64,000 nucleotides of DNA from Heterocephalus glaber (taxonomy: Eukaryota > Chordata > Mammalia > Rodentia > Bathyergidae): assembly GCF_000247695.1 (NCBI RefSeq), contig NW_004624800.1, positions 9,100,202 to 9,164,201 of the forward strand. The letters run 5' to 3'. The position numbers were made by a program, and so were the translations under genes. Numbering within the stretch: position 1 is the first letter of the stretch; each line of letters starts with the position of its first letter. The notes under the pieces were generated by a model. The model was not told the DNA's origin. It searched no databases and saw only the letters and a program-made list of their open reading frames with translations. This document shows, in pieces, positions 9,456-22,037 of the stretch.

Positions 9456-11030
9456 TTTTTCTGTTTCTCTCATCACTCTCTCAACTAGAAATCCAAACAG
9501 GAATCATACAGAGAACTAGAAGATAATTGTAATTCAGGAATAAAAAAAAACAAAAAAAAAGACAAATTCAGTAAACTGTATAGGTTGGTCTTCATTGGCC
9601 AAGAAGATATCCATACACAAAAAAGGGAAAAATAAATAGAGGATATTTGCCTTAAATTAAAAAGAAATGTTACCAATTACCTTTTTATTACTTATTCATA
9701 TTGGGATACAAATTTTCTTACTTAAACTAGTCAAAATATTTCCATTTTCTAATTTCTATGGCCTCTCAAATATGAATTAGAAGTATGTTACCTGTATTAT
9801 TACTTTGTTTTAGTAAATCCATGGATACTGACTTCCTATTTTGTTAGGCTAACATTGCATATTAGAACCCTCATGTTTTTGAGATTTGTTTACTTTATGT
9901 TTTGTTTTTGATAAAATAAGGATTTTTATGGACCTATGCATGATTGTTATTCCAAAATTTTGTGCTTTTCCCTATTGAAATCTGTTAATTTGGGGAAACA
10001 CTGAAGAAAAGAAAGAAGCATTACAAAAGTTCATAGTATTTTAAGAAAAGGAGAATATAGATTTGTAGAAAATAGCAAAGGAGCTAAAAATATAATAAAC
10101 TAATATGTGATTCAATTGTAATCATTGGATCTGGCCTGGATAATTATAGGAATATGATCAAGAAAGGAGCCAGACAACTTCCTGCCCTTTTTGAGTTTTT
10201 GCTTTCTCTATAGAGTAAAACACTGGACAGGGCCAAATTCAATCTAAAAACCATTTTTAAAAGTAAGTAGGAATCACACAACAGCATTTTTCATGGTGTT
10301 TCTATACATTTGCCTTCATCTTCTGGCCTAAGTGATTGCACAGCTGGTTACACTGACCCATGAAAACTCTTTATTTAAGTTTCAAAAGAAACTGTTTCTT
10401 TTTTATGGGTGTTTTAAAGTCAAGTAATCTCTGGGGTGGCAAGGCAAGTAATTTTGTGTTTTCTCCAAATAAGTTTACCAATGCACATTCCTTGTAAGAA
10501 AATTTTCTTTATATAAAATGGTAAGGGATAATTATCTGGGAGAAAGAGAGGTTGAGGAGACTAGAAATGGATTTGCATCATAGCAAAGTGAAGCATCACT
10601 AACTTTAGAATCTTACCTTTAAATGGCATAAAGAAAGAAATAATTTCAAGAAGCGATGCCTTCGTTATGCAATAAGGAATTCAGTATTTTTCAGTCTCTA
10701 GTTATCCTCAGAAGTTTTTAAATTCCAAAATGGAGGTAAGCTGTTCTTCTGGTTTTATCTTTAATATGTATCTGCTTTAATGACTTCCTAGAAATCTGCT
10801 TAAGCTGCAGTTTTCTTTGAGGAAGCAATATGTTCCATCCTGATAATTTCATTTATGAATATATCTTGGATCCATGTAATGGATGATAGTTTGAGATTAT
10901 TTAAGGATCTGTTATTAATGGATCTATCTATGTTATTTATAGATATAAAAGCACTTAGAAAAATAATCATTTTTTCTTGATTTTATTTCTGTCATTTATA
11001 TGTATACATAACAATCAACAACAACAGTCT
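9456..11030. other. Unclassified AT-rich DNA
   Basis: No gene or named repeat recognised. It includes an A-rich stretch at 9541-9560 and a possible 24-base exon-like segment at 10712-10735, treated under findings. Confidence 0.45.
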
Positions 11031-11035
11031 TTATC

Positions 11036-11139
11036 TTTTTTTTTCTTTCTTTTTTTTTTTTTTTTTGGTACCAGGGATCAAACTTGGGTCCTTGCGCTTG
11101 CACAGCAGACAACGAAACCACTGAGCTAAATCCCCGCCC
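11036..11139 (-). mobile_element. ID-type tRNA-derived SINE
   Basis: In reverse complement it starts ggggcggggatttagctcagtgg (box A-like) and ends at gtttgatccctggtacc (box B-like) followed by a long A-rich tail, seen as the T-run at 11036-11066. The sequence caatcaaca occurs at 11012-11020 and again at 11140-11148 and may be the target duplication, although about 15 bases separate the left copy from the tail. ID SINEs are transcribed by RNA polymerase III and mobilised by L1. Confidence 0.85.
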
Positions 11140-11254
11140 CAATCAACATTCTTATATGTTGCCTTAGTATGTGCTAAAATCAGCACTTCAGCCACTCTTT
11201 GGCAGGTATTACAATCTGTGTCTCTTTATCTCAAGGTTAAAGATATAGAACTGC

Positions 11255-11289
11255 AAAAAAAAAAAAAAAAAGAGAGAGAAAGAGAGATT
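11255..11289. repeat. A-run grading into GA-rich repeat
   Basis: About 18 A residues followed by gagagagaaagagagag-type sequence. No SINE body is recognisable upstream. Confidence 0.9.
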
Positions 11290-12536
11290 AAAAGAATTTG
11301 CTCCACTTTTCTTCTTATAAATTAAAATTTTATGTATTAGAGCTTTGACCAAGAATCTTTAGATAAAGCATAATTAATAAAAAGAAAAAATCTCAACAAC
11401 AGTTTTTTAAACATTTCATGATTATGTGCAAGTGAATTCTGGCATACTTTAAGAAGAATAAAGAATCACCTTAGATCTATCCCATTTATTTTTCATTAAA
11501 AAAAACAAACTTCTTCCATGGTACTTCTGAGGAACTTTCAGTCTTACTGAGTGAAAGACTCCACTGATATATATGAAATAATTTTAATTAGATGCTATAT
11601 AAAAGTAAGTCAATTATTTTGTGAAGCCCTACTGAGCAATAATTTCTGTCATAGCAATCAGGAGTAAAAAAACAAGAACACAGCACCCTATTCACAGAAC
11701 AAGAAAGTCCCTGCAATTAAAAGGGATTAGGTAGATTTGCCAAATTCTTTATTTCATTTGAAGACTGCACCAACCCTTGGATAAGATAATTCCAGAATAG
11801 AACAAGCAATATTCTAGTTTGGGAGTAAATATTTCCTTAGCTTTTGGACATCTGTTATAACTGTTATACTTCTGTTTGTAAACATTATAAATCCCCCTAA
11901 ATATCATATAATTTTTAATAGGCCAAATAAATGCATGAAAAAACCCCACAAGTCAGAAGTATCTCTTTGATGGCCTGCAAAAATTGAAAAGGAAAATTAT
12001 TTACTATGATGCCTGCTATGTTGTTTACCCAGCAACATAAATATTGGCCCCACTATCCAGTTTCCTTGAATCTTAAACTAGGTGAACCCTAAGGGCATCA
12101 CCTGTCCACTAAAGAAATAAAACCCAGTGATCCAGATGCATGAATATTTTAAAAAGGTGGCAATCAGTGACAAGCCCTAGAGTGTGTGTAACCTGGATAT
12201 CACTTGTGCTATAACCAGTACTGGCCTTAGGCAAAAGAAGAAGTGAAGGTAGCCTAATTAATGTCTACCGTTTCTCCTGTAGATCTCGTTCCCTTTATCA
12301 CACAGCCCTTTCTGTAAGATTATTTCCATGTAGATTTGCCATCATGAAGTCTCAGAGGTGAATTGATTCTGCTAAAAAAATGAAATTATTTCTCCCAGAC
12401 ATGGATTTTCCCAGATATTTTTTGCACATTTAAATGGTACTTCTAAAAACTGAAAGCTTTTAGATGACAAATCCAAGAATATCTAATAGAGGAGAATTTC
12501 ATATGCCTTGTAAAATTGGTGTGGAAGAAATGACCG
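11290..12536. other. No recognised feature
   Basis: AT-rich. The minus-strand frame at 11949-11749 has no protein similarity. About 12030-12320 is slightly GC-richer but unclassified. Confidence 0.45.
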
Positions 12537-13000
12537 CACTGCATTAGTCAATTTGTCAATACTATAATGAAGTACTTGACACAGCTACTTATGAAAAGGA
12601 CTCTTAGTTTGCTCAGAGTTTGGGAGATTCAAAGACTGAGTGGGTGATGTCATTTATTTGGCTGCTGGTGAGGATGGCAGATAGTAATCCATTGTGACAG
12701 TAAAGCACAAGAGGAAGCAGTCACCTTTCAAACATGATCAAAGAGAAGGAAGATTGGTTGGGACAGATTGCTTTTATAACAACACTCTCTTGAGAACCAA
12801 CAAAGGTGTCACACAAGAAATATCTCAAGTCCCAAAGACCTAAGGCCATCCCACTTAGACCCTCTCCCAAAGATCCATCCCCTCTCAATGGCGTCACTTT
12901 TGGCGCTAAACCACGGGTCCGTCACAATGGACCCTTGAGAACACCCAACCACACTTGCACCGTAGCACCCACTCATCTTACATGGAGGCTACCATCTCTT
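12537..13000 (-). mobile_element. ERVL-MaLR-type LTR remnant
   Basis: On the + strand it opens with gcattagtcaatttgtcaatactataat, a worn form of the ttagtcc...gctataa 3' end of MaLR LTRs read in reverse. It then follows the usual course: an actcttagtttgctcagagtttggga segment, gctgctggtgaggatggcagat, gaggaagcag, and a C-rich cccaaagatccatcccctctcaatgg segment near 12866. Diverged, with no internal retroviral sequence, so a solo LTR on the minus strand. The subfamily is unknown. Confidence 0.6.
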
Positions 13001-14509
13001 TGGTATTTTAAAGTCTTCATTGATGACCATGAATGAAAATATTTTCCTTCCTGATATTTCAAGCATTACTCATTGAAGAATACTTTTATGTATGAAGCAA
13101 TTGTGGAAAAAGCATCACTCCTCATAGCTCTATCCACCACTCCCATTCGCCATGCGCACAACCTTGCTGGGAGCCATGTGATTTTATTCTGTGGCAAGTT
13201 GGTCCTGCAACTCAGTCTGTGTTCCACTTCCATCTCTTCTGTTTTTAAGGCTGCTGGAACTACTCTTATTACCATGTTCTCAGTACAACCAGTCAGTTGG
13301 GTACTTCAAAAGGTAATTCAGTACCCTGAATTTGTTCTCAATATAAAGAACCTTTGAAGCTCTACCAAGATCTTAGACAACCTGAAAATGAAACTGGAGT
13401 GCCAAAAAAGAAGTTCCCTCCTTTCTACAGGATCAGAGGGAAATTCTGATTTTTTTAAAAAGTGAAAACCAAGAAGAATGCCTTTTACTTTTAGGTTATG
13501 GTAACACAAATTAAATTATAGAGTTTCTCTTGCTTTAATTGTTTAAAAAATCCATACCTAATTGTGTTAAAATCAAAGTACTCTAATGGGTATCACATCC
13601 CCTTTACTCAATGAGCTGATTTTTTTTTTTAATCTATGTTTTTCACCCTCGCCACCCTCTTGTTTTCTGCTTGTTTTCTTAGTGAATGTGTCATTATCAG
13701 TAAGGAAAGGTATTCAACTAAAATCTCATCCTGATTTTTGCCTTACATGTCTTTGAAATTTTTAACTGTACTATTCAAACTCAGGAACTCAAAGAAATTT
13801 GATTGATAGATGTGAGTGGAAAGAGAAGATCTCTTTTTATGTTATTTTATATTTCTGTAGACTGATCATTATGTTTTGTTAACTATTGGATAATTAAATC
13901 AATCCACTGCTTTTGAAGGCCATGGGTACTATTTTAGAAACCTTCAGTATGCCCAAAGAGTAAAATAAACATTTATGAGTACAAAGTCAGATTCCAGAGG
14001 AAAGGAGGCCATATCAATTCACATTTAACATGAAAATAAATTTTAAAAAGGCTCTATTTTAGGCACTATCTTCTTATTGTTCATTTCATGTTGCCCCAAT
14101 GTCATATTCACCATATATCCTTTTCTTATAAGAGAAGAAAATGTGCCATTTATATCTGTCAACATGCTCATCTAAACTATAGCCAATCAAAACCCCTCAA
14201 GAACACCATCCCATGCAAAAACAAAACCTGAAACTACAGAATTACAGTATCTGGAAAGTACAGGCTAACTCAGAAAAATATTAAAATTAAGTAAGTATGA
14301 CTTGTAAAAATGATAAGTGAAAAACACTGTGCAGACTTTATCATATTATCTCACTGATGTTGTCAACAATTTATTTCTAAGGCTTTTATTGTTATAATCA
14401 GAACAAAAATATGACCTTAGATTTCTATTAATGTCTAGCATCATAAACAAGGTTGTAATTATTTACATACTAAAATTTTCAGGTAAAGGAGTTAAGTTTT
14501 TTTTCTGAC
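13001..14509. other. No recognised feature
   Basis: A block at about 13120-13290 is GC-richer and open in both directions, but has no domain that I recognise. The rest is AT-rich single-copy-looking DNA. Confidence 0.4.
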
Positions 14510-14940
14510 CTATTGCTGGGACTCGGATGTGCTTTCTTCCCCAGGATTCATGGGTTGGAAGCTCTGTCCGCAGTGTCGTGGTGCTGAAGTGGTGGATCTC
14601 AAGTGATGGGGATTCTTGGAAAGAATTTAGGTTCTGGGGACGCTGCCCTAGGAGCAGACTATGGCAGAGATCTTTGGATTTTTTATTTAGTTCTTCTGGG
14701 GGTTATAATAAGAGCGCAGGACCACTCAGCCCCCACTTGCCCTATGGCTTCCTGGCTCCTGATGCTGTATATTCTTGCTCAGGCTCTTGTCCTTGCCATT
14801 CTATGTTCCTGAAGCCTTCTCGGGGACTAGTGGAAACTGGAATCACTCTCCTCCACCTCCAGAAACATGAGCTGAATGACGCCCTTTGTTAAACACTCAG
14901 CCTGGGATAATTCAGGAAAGTAATACAGCAGAGTGGTAGA
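14510..14940 (+). mobile_element. ERVL-MaLR-type LTR
   Basis: Plus-strand LTR. It opens with the worn tgctgggactcggatgtg block, then ggattcatgggttggaagctc, agtgtcgtggtgctgaagtggtgga (the usual gttgggaggtgg position), ggggttataataagagcgc (the tataaaag-type promoter position, near 14699), a pyrimidine-rich ccttctcgggg stretch, gaaacatgagctgaatgacgccc (the polyadenylation region in MaLRs, here mutated), and a tail near 14935. The 121-codon frame at 14527-14892 is only the LTR read through. No internal sequence is attached. Confidence 0.6.
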
Positions 14941-15654
14941 GCTTTGGACAGTTTTACTGTGTAAAATCAAAAGCTTGCGTTTGCTCCTCCTCGATACATG
15001 TAGCAGGAACAGTGTGTCATTCATAAGGATATTCATCAGTAACTGTCAACACACCCATGCCCAAGTAATGAACATAGGAACAGTCTAGATACCTGCTACT
15101 CTGCTGTCCAGCTGAAGTTGCTACAGTGAAATTGTTTACATTAACACACTAAAATAATGGAATTAGATTCAGTGACCACTCAACATATTTAATGTTAATA
15201 GATATCAAACAGAACAATAAATTTATTATAGAAGGACATTATGTCCTAATTATTTAGTCTTGCTTCAAAGACTAAGGAAAATAATTGGAATTCATATTGA
15301 TGAGCTGTATAATTTAACAAAGAAATGAGTAGAGAAGGTTTCGTGTGCAATATTATTTCTTAACATTTGTCTAATCCATATCACAAACTATTAAAATCTC
15401 TCTGGCTTTACCAAAAGTCTTACCCAGATTGTGGCATTTACTACTATATTTTGATAAGTATGTTAATGTAACAGCCCATGAAACTGGATGACATGACAAC
15501 TGAAAATACTTTGTCCATATGTAATGACAAGAAGTGTTTCTATAAAGCATTTTTATGGTGGTGAACCTGTCTAAATAACTTGAGTTAGGGTATTAAAGCT
15601 TTGATATGTTCAAAGTTAAATGTGTGCAAAGGAAAAATCATTACTTAAATGTTA
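14941..15654. other. No recognised feature
   Basis: AT-rich; no repeat or protein-like frame seen. Confidence 0.45.
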
Positions 15655-15822
15655 GAGGTGAGAAGTCTCAGATGATGAAGCAGGGGGATCACAAGTTTAA
15701 ACCAAGCCTGGGAAAAGTAGCAACTTAGTGAGACTCTGTCTCAATAAATAAATGATTGAATGAATGGCTTTGGATGTAGCTCAATGAACAGACCCTGGGT
15801 TCAATTTTCTTACCAAGAGGGT
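15655..15822 (+). mobile_element. B1-dID dimeric SINE, worn
   Basis: Left part is 7SL/B1-derived: gcagggggatcacaagtt, caagcctggga, caacttagtgagactctgtctcaataa. After a short A-rich linker comes an ID-like right part: ggctttggatgtagctcaatg and accctgggttcaattttcttacc. Part of the ID core is deleted. The order B1 then ID on one strand is the signature of dimeric B1-dID SINEs of several non-muroid rodent families. Confidence 0.75.
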
Positions 15823-15874
15823 AAAGATATTTCCAACTATGTGATACTGCACCTATCATGGAGCAGCAGCAGAT

Positions 15875-15998
15875 TGATACATTTATGTTCATTGTTAATA
15901 GAACCAAATTGCCTGGGTTCAAATCTCAGCTGTACTACATTCAACACTGACTTTGGGGAACATTACTCTTTGAGGTTTGGATTCCTCCAATATAAATA
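15875..15998 (+). mobile_element. MIR SINE
   Basis: Worn ancient MIR: gcctgggttcaaatctcagctgtactac, then ctttggggaacattactctttgaggtttggattcctccaatataaat, following the MIR consensus (ctgggttcgaatcc...ttgggcaagttactt...cctcagtttcctcat). No target duplication is left. Confidence 0.75.
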
Positions 15999-17926
15999 AC
16001 CTACAAATACATATATATTAAAATTTACATATGGAAATATGCAAGTATTCCCACAAGTGTTGTAAAGAACTAATCTCCCTGGCTCTGCTTCACCATTACT
16101 CAAGTTAAAGTAATTCCACAACTTACTGTCATAAATCTATTTTCTACATCTCTGCTAAAGCAAGACATATTTATCCTTTTCTGAATACCTGCAGTTTGTA
16201 TAAGGTGTATATTTACAAACATGGAATGATTATAATTAAAGAGGTAAGTGTCTAAACTATTTTAAATATTGTGGAGTATCTCTTTTCATTTCACAAAATA
16301 CGTATGGTGATTTTTTAGAAGCCTGCACTAAAATCATCTACATTTTTAATTGATGTATATTTTGTAGAATTTTACCAGTGTACTATATTGACAGTACATT
16401 AATGCCATTATTATTGGTGTATAAATAAGATAATGTTTAATGACAGAATGGTTTTGAGATGACAGCTCATAACTTTGACACTTTAATGAATTTCTCAACA
16501 CTTTGAAATGCTGTTTTTAATATGAAGAACACAATTTAAATATTGTTAAGTATATAAAACCAGGATCTATCTTGCTACAAATTTCATAATCATGACAATC
16601 ATCATTTGATAACAAATATTATAAATGTTAAATTCAACTTTTACATGAACAAAATACTTCAAAAGAAAATACTATATTGCTTTGAAAGAGTTCACTGTGT
16701 ACTCTTCTGCAAGGAAAAGGATGACATGTGGAAAGTTAGTTTGAACGTCGAGAAATTCTGTCTGCCAATATGACAGCATCAGTAATTGCATACCAGGTTT
16801 TGGCCCAACACAAAAGAATCAATTAAGACTAAATAGCTTGTTCATAAACTAGTTCTGGAAAACAGAAATTTAGCACTCTTCTAGAGTATACAACAGGGTG
16901 GCTGACCTTGGTAACGGAATAGCCTAATTTTATTCTTGGCAGATTGAGAAGAAATCAATACTTTCTAGATCATGTGATGAATGCCTATTTAGAAGAATAA
17001 ATTGTGACTGCTACAAGAACAAAGGAACTCCTAGAAAAGAAAGAAATAAAGAAATAATGAACTCGCCCCCCCAAAAATATTTGGGTGAAGAGAAAGAGGA
17101 ATTTATTTCTGTTTGCACTTGACATTATTGTCAAAAATACAAAGATACTCAAAGAGACTGATCCATAAAATAGAGCAGTATAATATATTTAGAATACACT
17201 GCTTCTGAACTTTTATCAGAGCTTAGTACTTATTATTACCGCGTTATTCATGCTATTTGAATAATTATAAACCTCAATAATTCTTAGAATCAATTAGCAA
17301 TTGTGCTTTTTAGTACATTACATTTTTAAAGAAACATCTTTAATAGAAAATCAAGCATGATAATCAAATATTAAATATATATATGAATTAATGAAAAGAG
17401 ATTATGAAAATCCAAATATGAATACACCTTTACAACTTTATGAGATAGAAAGCTGTGGTATTATCCACAGTGATATATGGTATATAACACACTTTTCAAA
17501 TTAAGAGATTTTAGCTTGAGTGGTTTGTCAGTATGTGTGGAATGAATCCTCGTGTGACCAGGCCCGAATGTCACTGGATTCAGGTGCCCGTCCTGTGATG
17601 GCAAGACTTGGGGGGTGAATAGGACCTCAGAGAGCAGTCCTCTCTTTCTATTGCTAGAATAAGTTTAAAGCTACTAGAGAGAGCAGAGGTGAGGTGGGGA
17701 TGTGTTCTGAGGGGAAGTGAGTTCTTTCCTGAAGAACATTTTCTTCATACACTTCTAATGTATCTCATAAAGATGAGCTACAATACATAACATCCTGTTT
17801 ACCCTTGCAATATACATATTTCACTAACATAGTAAGTCTACATCACAGTTATAGCCAAATTCAGTAATGCAAAAGGTTTCTTCAGTACAGGTGGATTCTG
17901 TACCTGATACTCTTGATTAATATTTT
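15999..17926. other. No recognised feature
   Basis: Long AT-rich stretch without repeats that I can name. A C-run lies near 17067 and a mildly GC-richer patch at about 17540-17720. Confidence 0.4.
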
Positions 17927-17963
17927 TTTCTCTTTCTCTCCTTTCTTTCTTTCCTTCCTTCCT

Positions 17964-17998
<35 letters not shown>

Positions 17999-18168
17999 TT
18001 TCTCTCTTTCTGTCTCTGGCTCTCTCTCCCTTCCTTCCTTCCTTCCCTCCTTCCTTCCTTCCTTTCTTTCTCTCTTTCTGTCTCTGTCTCTCTCTCCCTT
18101 CCTTCCTTCCTTCCTTCCTTCCTTCCTTCCTTCCTTCCTTCCTTCCTTCCTTCCTTCTTTCCCAGCTT
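17927..18168. repeat. 240-bp pyrimidine tract: (CTTT/CTTC)n and (TTTA)n
   Basis: Compound simple repeat: CTTT/CTTC units, then about ten TTTA units (17963-18001), then two related blocks 68 bp apart. Each block begins tctctctttctgtctctg (18001 and 18069) and runs into CTTC units; the second CTTC array is the longer, reaching 18160. Open frames on both strands here encode only Phe/Leu/Pro/Ser or Lys/Glu/Arg/Gly repeats and are artefacts. Confidence 0.97.
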
Positions 18169-21091
18169 TTTTCCACCCTTTGGCTTTCCTAACACTGAGC
18201 ATGGCTTTTTGGATAGTTTTTTATCTCAGTAACTGATATCCCTTGTCCCTGGCCTCTCCTTAGGATCTCCATCAGTGAGACTTCAGCCCAGGACAGGGTG
18301 CAGCTTTGGCATAAATGGCTTTAATCAGACCCTTAACCTGACCTTGAATCAGTTGTTCAACCTCCCTGCTCTCTCCCTTAAGTTCCACAGTTGGCCAGAA
18401 ATTCAAGCACGTGACTTTATCCCTTTCACTGAAAGATAAAAGAAAAAAATAAAGCCTAAATTAAATGTAGCTTTTAAGTAGCATAAATTAATTATATAAA
18501 AAGTGTGGTAAATGCATGATTATAATCTACAAATGATTACACATCACTTGATAAGCACACAATTATTATGGAAAGCAACTCTCTTTAACAAAATAAAATA
18601 ATAATATTAAAATGCATTGTCTTAAAATTAAATTATGAGGCCAATGATTATACATCTTTTAAGTATAACTATCTTGATTTCTTTCAAAGAGCTAAGAGAA
18701 ATAAAGAATTATGTGTTAAATTAGAGTCTGTTTATTATTTTAAATGGGAAGCAATGTTTCAAATTATAAGCAATTTTTTTGTTATTTGTAGAAAGGAACA
18801 GACAAATTTCTCTGATCTATTTTAATCTATTTTATTTTATAACTTGACTGAATACATTCAAAAGCAATTTGAAGTCATGAGAAGCTGTAGCTGTAATAGG
18901 AAATTAAGTATAGCAATTAACTTAAGGCTACTCATAATTGATAGTGAAGAGGAGCATTCATGGATTGTAGCATCACTAATTTTAAAAAATGTATAAACAA
19001 AATGTCAATAAATATAAATGAAAATGTCCAACACATGAAAGTATAGCAGTAAGATAAAACCACTTTACAAAAACAAGTGTCACTGTTTTTTGAGAGACAC
19101 TAGAATCCCAAATCCCCTCATTAACTAACACCCGTGTGTCGCCACAAGGCTAACATTCTTAAGCAACTATAGTTCATATCTTTTGCAATAAATTCAGGAA
19201 TTTGTTCAAGGACATAGAGACTATAAAATAATTGAATCCTAGTTTTGTTCAATGTATGTTAAATTTTAATATGGTCTAAAAGATAGTTTTAAATTGTTAT
19301 CAACTTATTTGTTGCTCACATTCTCTTCTGTGTAAACCCAAAATAGGCTGGAGGAGAGAATAAGCATTTTTCATTTCCTCATTGAAAACTCTCATGAGAA
19401 ATTCCAAGAGATATTACTGACCAGCTTTTGATTAACTCACTGGGATATATTATATATATTTATTTTCCTGCCTTTTTCCTCCAAGATTTGTATATGCTAT
19501 TTAACAAAAAAAAATATTTTTATATATTGCTTTCCTTCTTAAAACATCTAAGAATTTGCAAGTGAGCAATGTTGAATTGTCTTAAGTAACATCTTAGAAT
19601 CAATGATTTGCTCATTTCTCTCAATTAAAAATTAAGTGGTACTGTGTGTATTTGCGGTGTAGAAAACAAAACAATCACTTGCATTTAAATTCAACTAGAC
19701 TGTACAAACCCAAATCTGAGTATGAGACAGAATAAATATATGTGTGTGTGTATGTATCATAGCATGAATACTATGTTTTTTGCTTTATTATAAATATAAC
19801 AGCATTTATCCTAAGGAAAATGCTTCAGAATCATAATAAATTGATTCTGTTAACCTAGAATTGCCAGAACAATGTAAATCACTAATATTTCTTCTTGTCT
19901 GATGGTGCTGAATGGTTTTTCCTTATATCCAAAACTAAAATACATTTCTGCCAGAGTGATTTTATATAGTATTATGCTATATTTTGATTATCAATAGAAG
20001 CAATTATGTAAAAATCAAGTATCTTGAATTTAGGAATTACATATGAAGGACTTTATATTGTCACTATTTAAATGGAAGCTTGTAGTAACTAACTCCATGA
20101 ATATAACTGCTCTACTATGAATTAATGCTTTGATTGTAGTGAGTAAAATGATCAATAATATAATAGAAGATTAAAGAGTCACTAATATTTAAAAAAATAA
20201 TCCCAGTGCCATTAAAGCATGCATCAATACAGAATGCATTAAAAGCACCAAACTACCTAAAGACACCAAAAGGATTCAAAGAATATAGTGTGCAATTATA
20301 GTTAGATCAAACTACTCAATTTTATTTCTAACTCTTCAAAGAAGAGAAAAGTATACTTTATTCATGCAGTAGCATCAACTCCTTGGCTTACAAAATAAGC
20401 CAATCAAAATATAATTTAATTCATAAAAAACAATAATACAAATTTAATCTCAGTCTAATATTATATTAAAATAATATCACCATAAATAATAGCCTCTGTG
20501 TGGTGAGTAACAATGATAGGTAATTTTATTTTAATTAAATGTCAGTAGGAAAATTCCATTCATATTTATCATGCTAACTATGCAGACTAGGTACAAAAAG
20601 AACCTAATCAGCTGTTTGAAAGTGGTATTTTCCTTCAAAAATATTGTCCATGATGGCATTGTGGTCAGTGCACAGTCATTTTATCATTAAAATAACTAGT
20701 TTAATTTTTGATACACTGTGTAGTGTTATCAGCATTATATAAGAAAGTTACACAAAAATAAATTTGCACAGTCATTCCACAGTAATATATTGACACTAAC
20801 ACTATGCCATGATTATATTTGAATAGTAGCAAAGAAAATTTCTTGGAGCTTAGTTCAAATTGTCAAAGTCCATTTGCCCTTTATTACCAGAAGATTGATT
20901 TTGCCCCAATGTGAAATCAGAAGCTCCCAGACAGGTCCTTGGGTTTGGGCTGCTGCAGTCAGGACCACTCACCTCTAAGAAGCTTTACTGCAAATGTGAG
21001 TAAGTCCCTCTAGTGCTGCTCATAGAGAACGCTTGTGCTTCGTCTCAGCTTACAAATACTCCTCTAGTCAGCGTCCATTCTTCAGGGCACA
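18169..21091. other. No recognised feature
   Basis: Nearly 3 kb of AT-rich DNA without named repeats. About 20860-21090 is GC-richer and leads into the hAT element. Confidence 0.4.
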
Positions 21092-21099
21092 CCCTAGAC

Positions 21100-21296
21100 A
21101 AGAGGTGGTGAACCTACAGCACTCATGCCACAGTGGGCACATAGAGCGCTCTCTGTTGGCACACGAGCTACATTGCCCTGGCATCGCCCCAGAAGCTGAG
21201 CATTGGATATTCAGATTTAATTCCAGTGTTGGCACTTGGCGATAACTGGGTTTGGGGTTGCAGTTTTGGCCGTCTCTAAAAGGTTGGTCATCGCTG
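21100..21296 (+). mobile_element. Small non-autonomous hAT element (Charlie/OC1-like)
   Basis: A 197-bp element. The left end is aagaggtggtgaacctacagc; the right end in reverse complement is cagcgatgaccaaccttttag. It is flanked by an 8-bp target duplication, ccctagac (21092-21099) and acctagac (21297-21304), matching at 7 of 8; 8 bp is the hAT hallmark. The inner words cacatagagcgctctctgttggcac (left) and ggttgcagttttggcc (right, reversed) resemble my memory of the OposCharlie/OC1 and related hAT families. There is no transposase coding. The plus-strand frame over it (21033-21245) is chance. Confidence 0.8.
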
Positions 21297-21304
21297 ACCT
21301 AGAC

Positions 21305-21995
21305 AAACACACATGGCAGCTCTCAGAGCACTGACAGAACAAATCCCACATCTGGAGGCCCACTTAAATCCCTAGAAAAGTTAAAGTTAAAACAGGAAAT
21401 GCTTCTCACACCTCATGGTCATTGAAGAGATGTCTTAAGGTTGTCTTAACCAAAAGAGTACCTAGGGACATTTCTAACAGTGGAAAAGATGTTGTTTCTC
21501 ACTATCTAGTCCTCTAAACCTTAGTTAATATTTAAAAGTAAGCCCACTACTGTGTAGGTAGACAGTTAGTCTGGTGTTTGCTGCTCACTGAGTACAGTTT
21601 CAGTTATGCAAGATGAATAAGATTATGCTTTTAACTAACGTTACTGTTTTGCACACATAAAAGTTTAAGACTCTGAATTTCGTGTTAAGAGTTTGTATTA
21701 CACTGAAACAACCAAAAATATAAAAGTGCTGTTAAGTTTGTTTTTAATTTCTTTTCAAATTGAGGGAGGGAGGATGTATGATTTCAGACTGGTACATTTC
21801 TTATAAGTGCTTGAGACAAATGAGAGGTACATGTTTATTGTATTATTTTGTCAATTTTGTTTTCGCTTGACAATAAAAATATTTAACAATTATTCTTAGG
21901 TTTTATTTTCTGTAGTGTTCTATCTTTTCCTCACTCCCATTCCTCTTGATTTCCTCCAATCCTTCTGTATCCCTAACTTGCCTACAAAACACACC
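21305..21995. other. No recognised feature
   Basis: Single-copy-looking DNA. The C- and T-rich segment from about 21905 to 22130 could be an antisense L1 3'UTR, but I cannot align it confidently. Confidence 0.4.
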
Positions 21996-22000
21996 TATGA

Positions 22001-22001
<1 letters not shown>

Positions 22002-22035
<34 letters not shown>
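22002..22035. repeat. Microsatellite (CA)n
   Basis: About 16 CA units preceded by gcgcg and followed by agagagacacagctg. Confidence 0.97.

Positions 22036-22037
<2 letters not shown>

Noticed and set aside
12806..13036. 76-codon + strand frame, Pro-rich
   Set aside because: Mostly the reversed MaLR LTR.
14527..14892. 121-codon + strand frame
   Set aside because: It falls exactly inside a MaLR-type LTR.
17988..18202. Lys/Glu/Arg/Gly and Phe/Leu/Pro/Ser repeat proteins on both strands
   Set aside because: Translations of a simple pyrimidine repeat.
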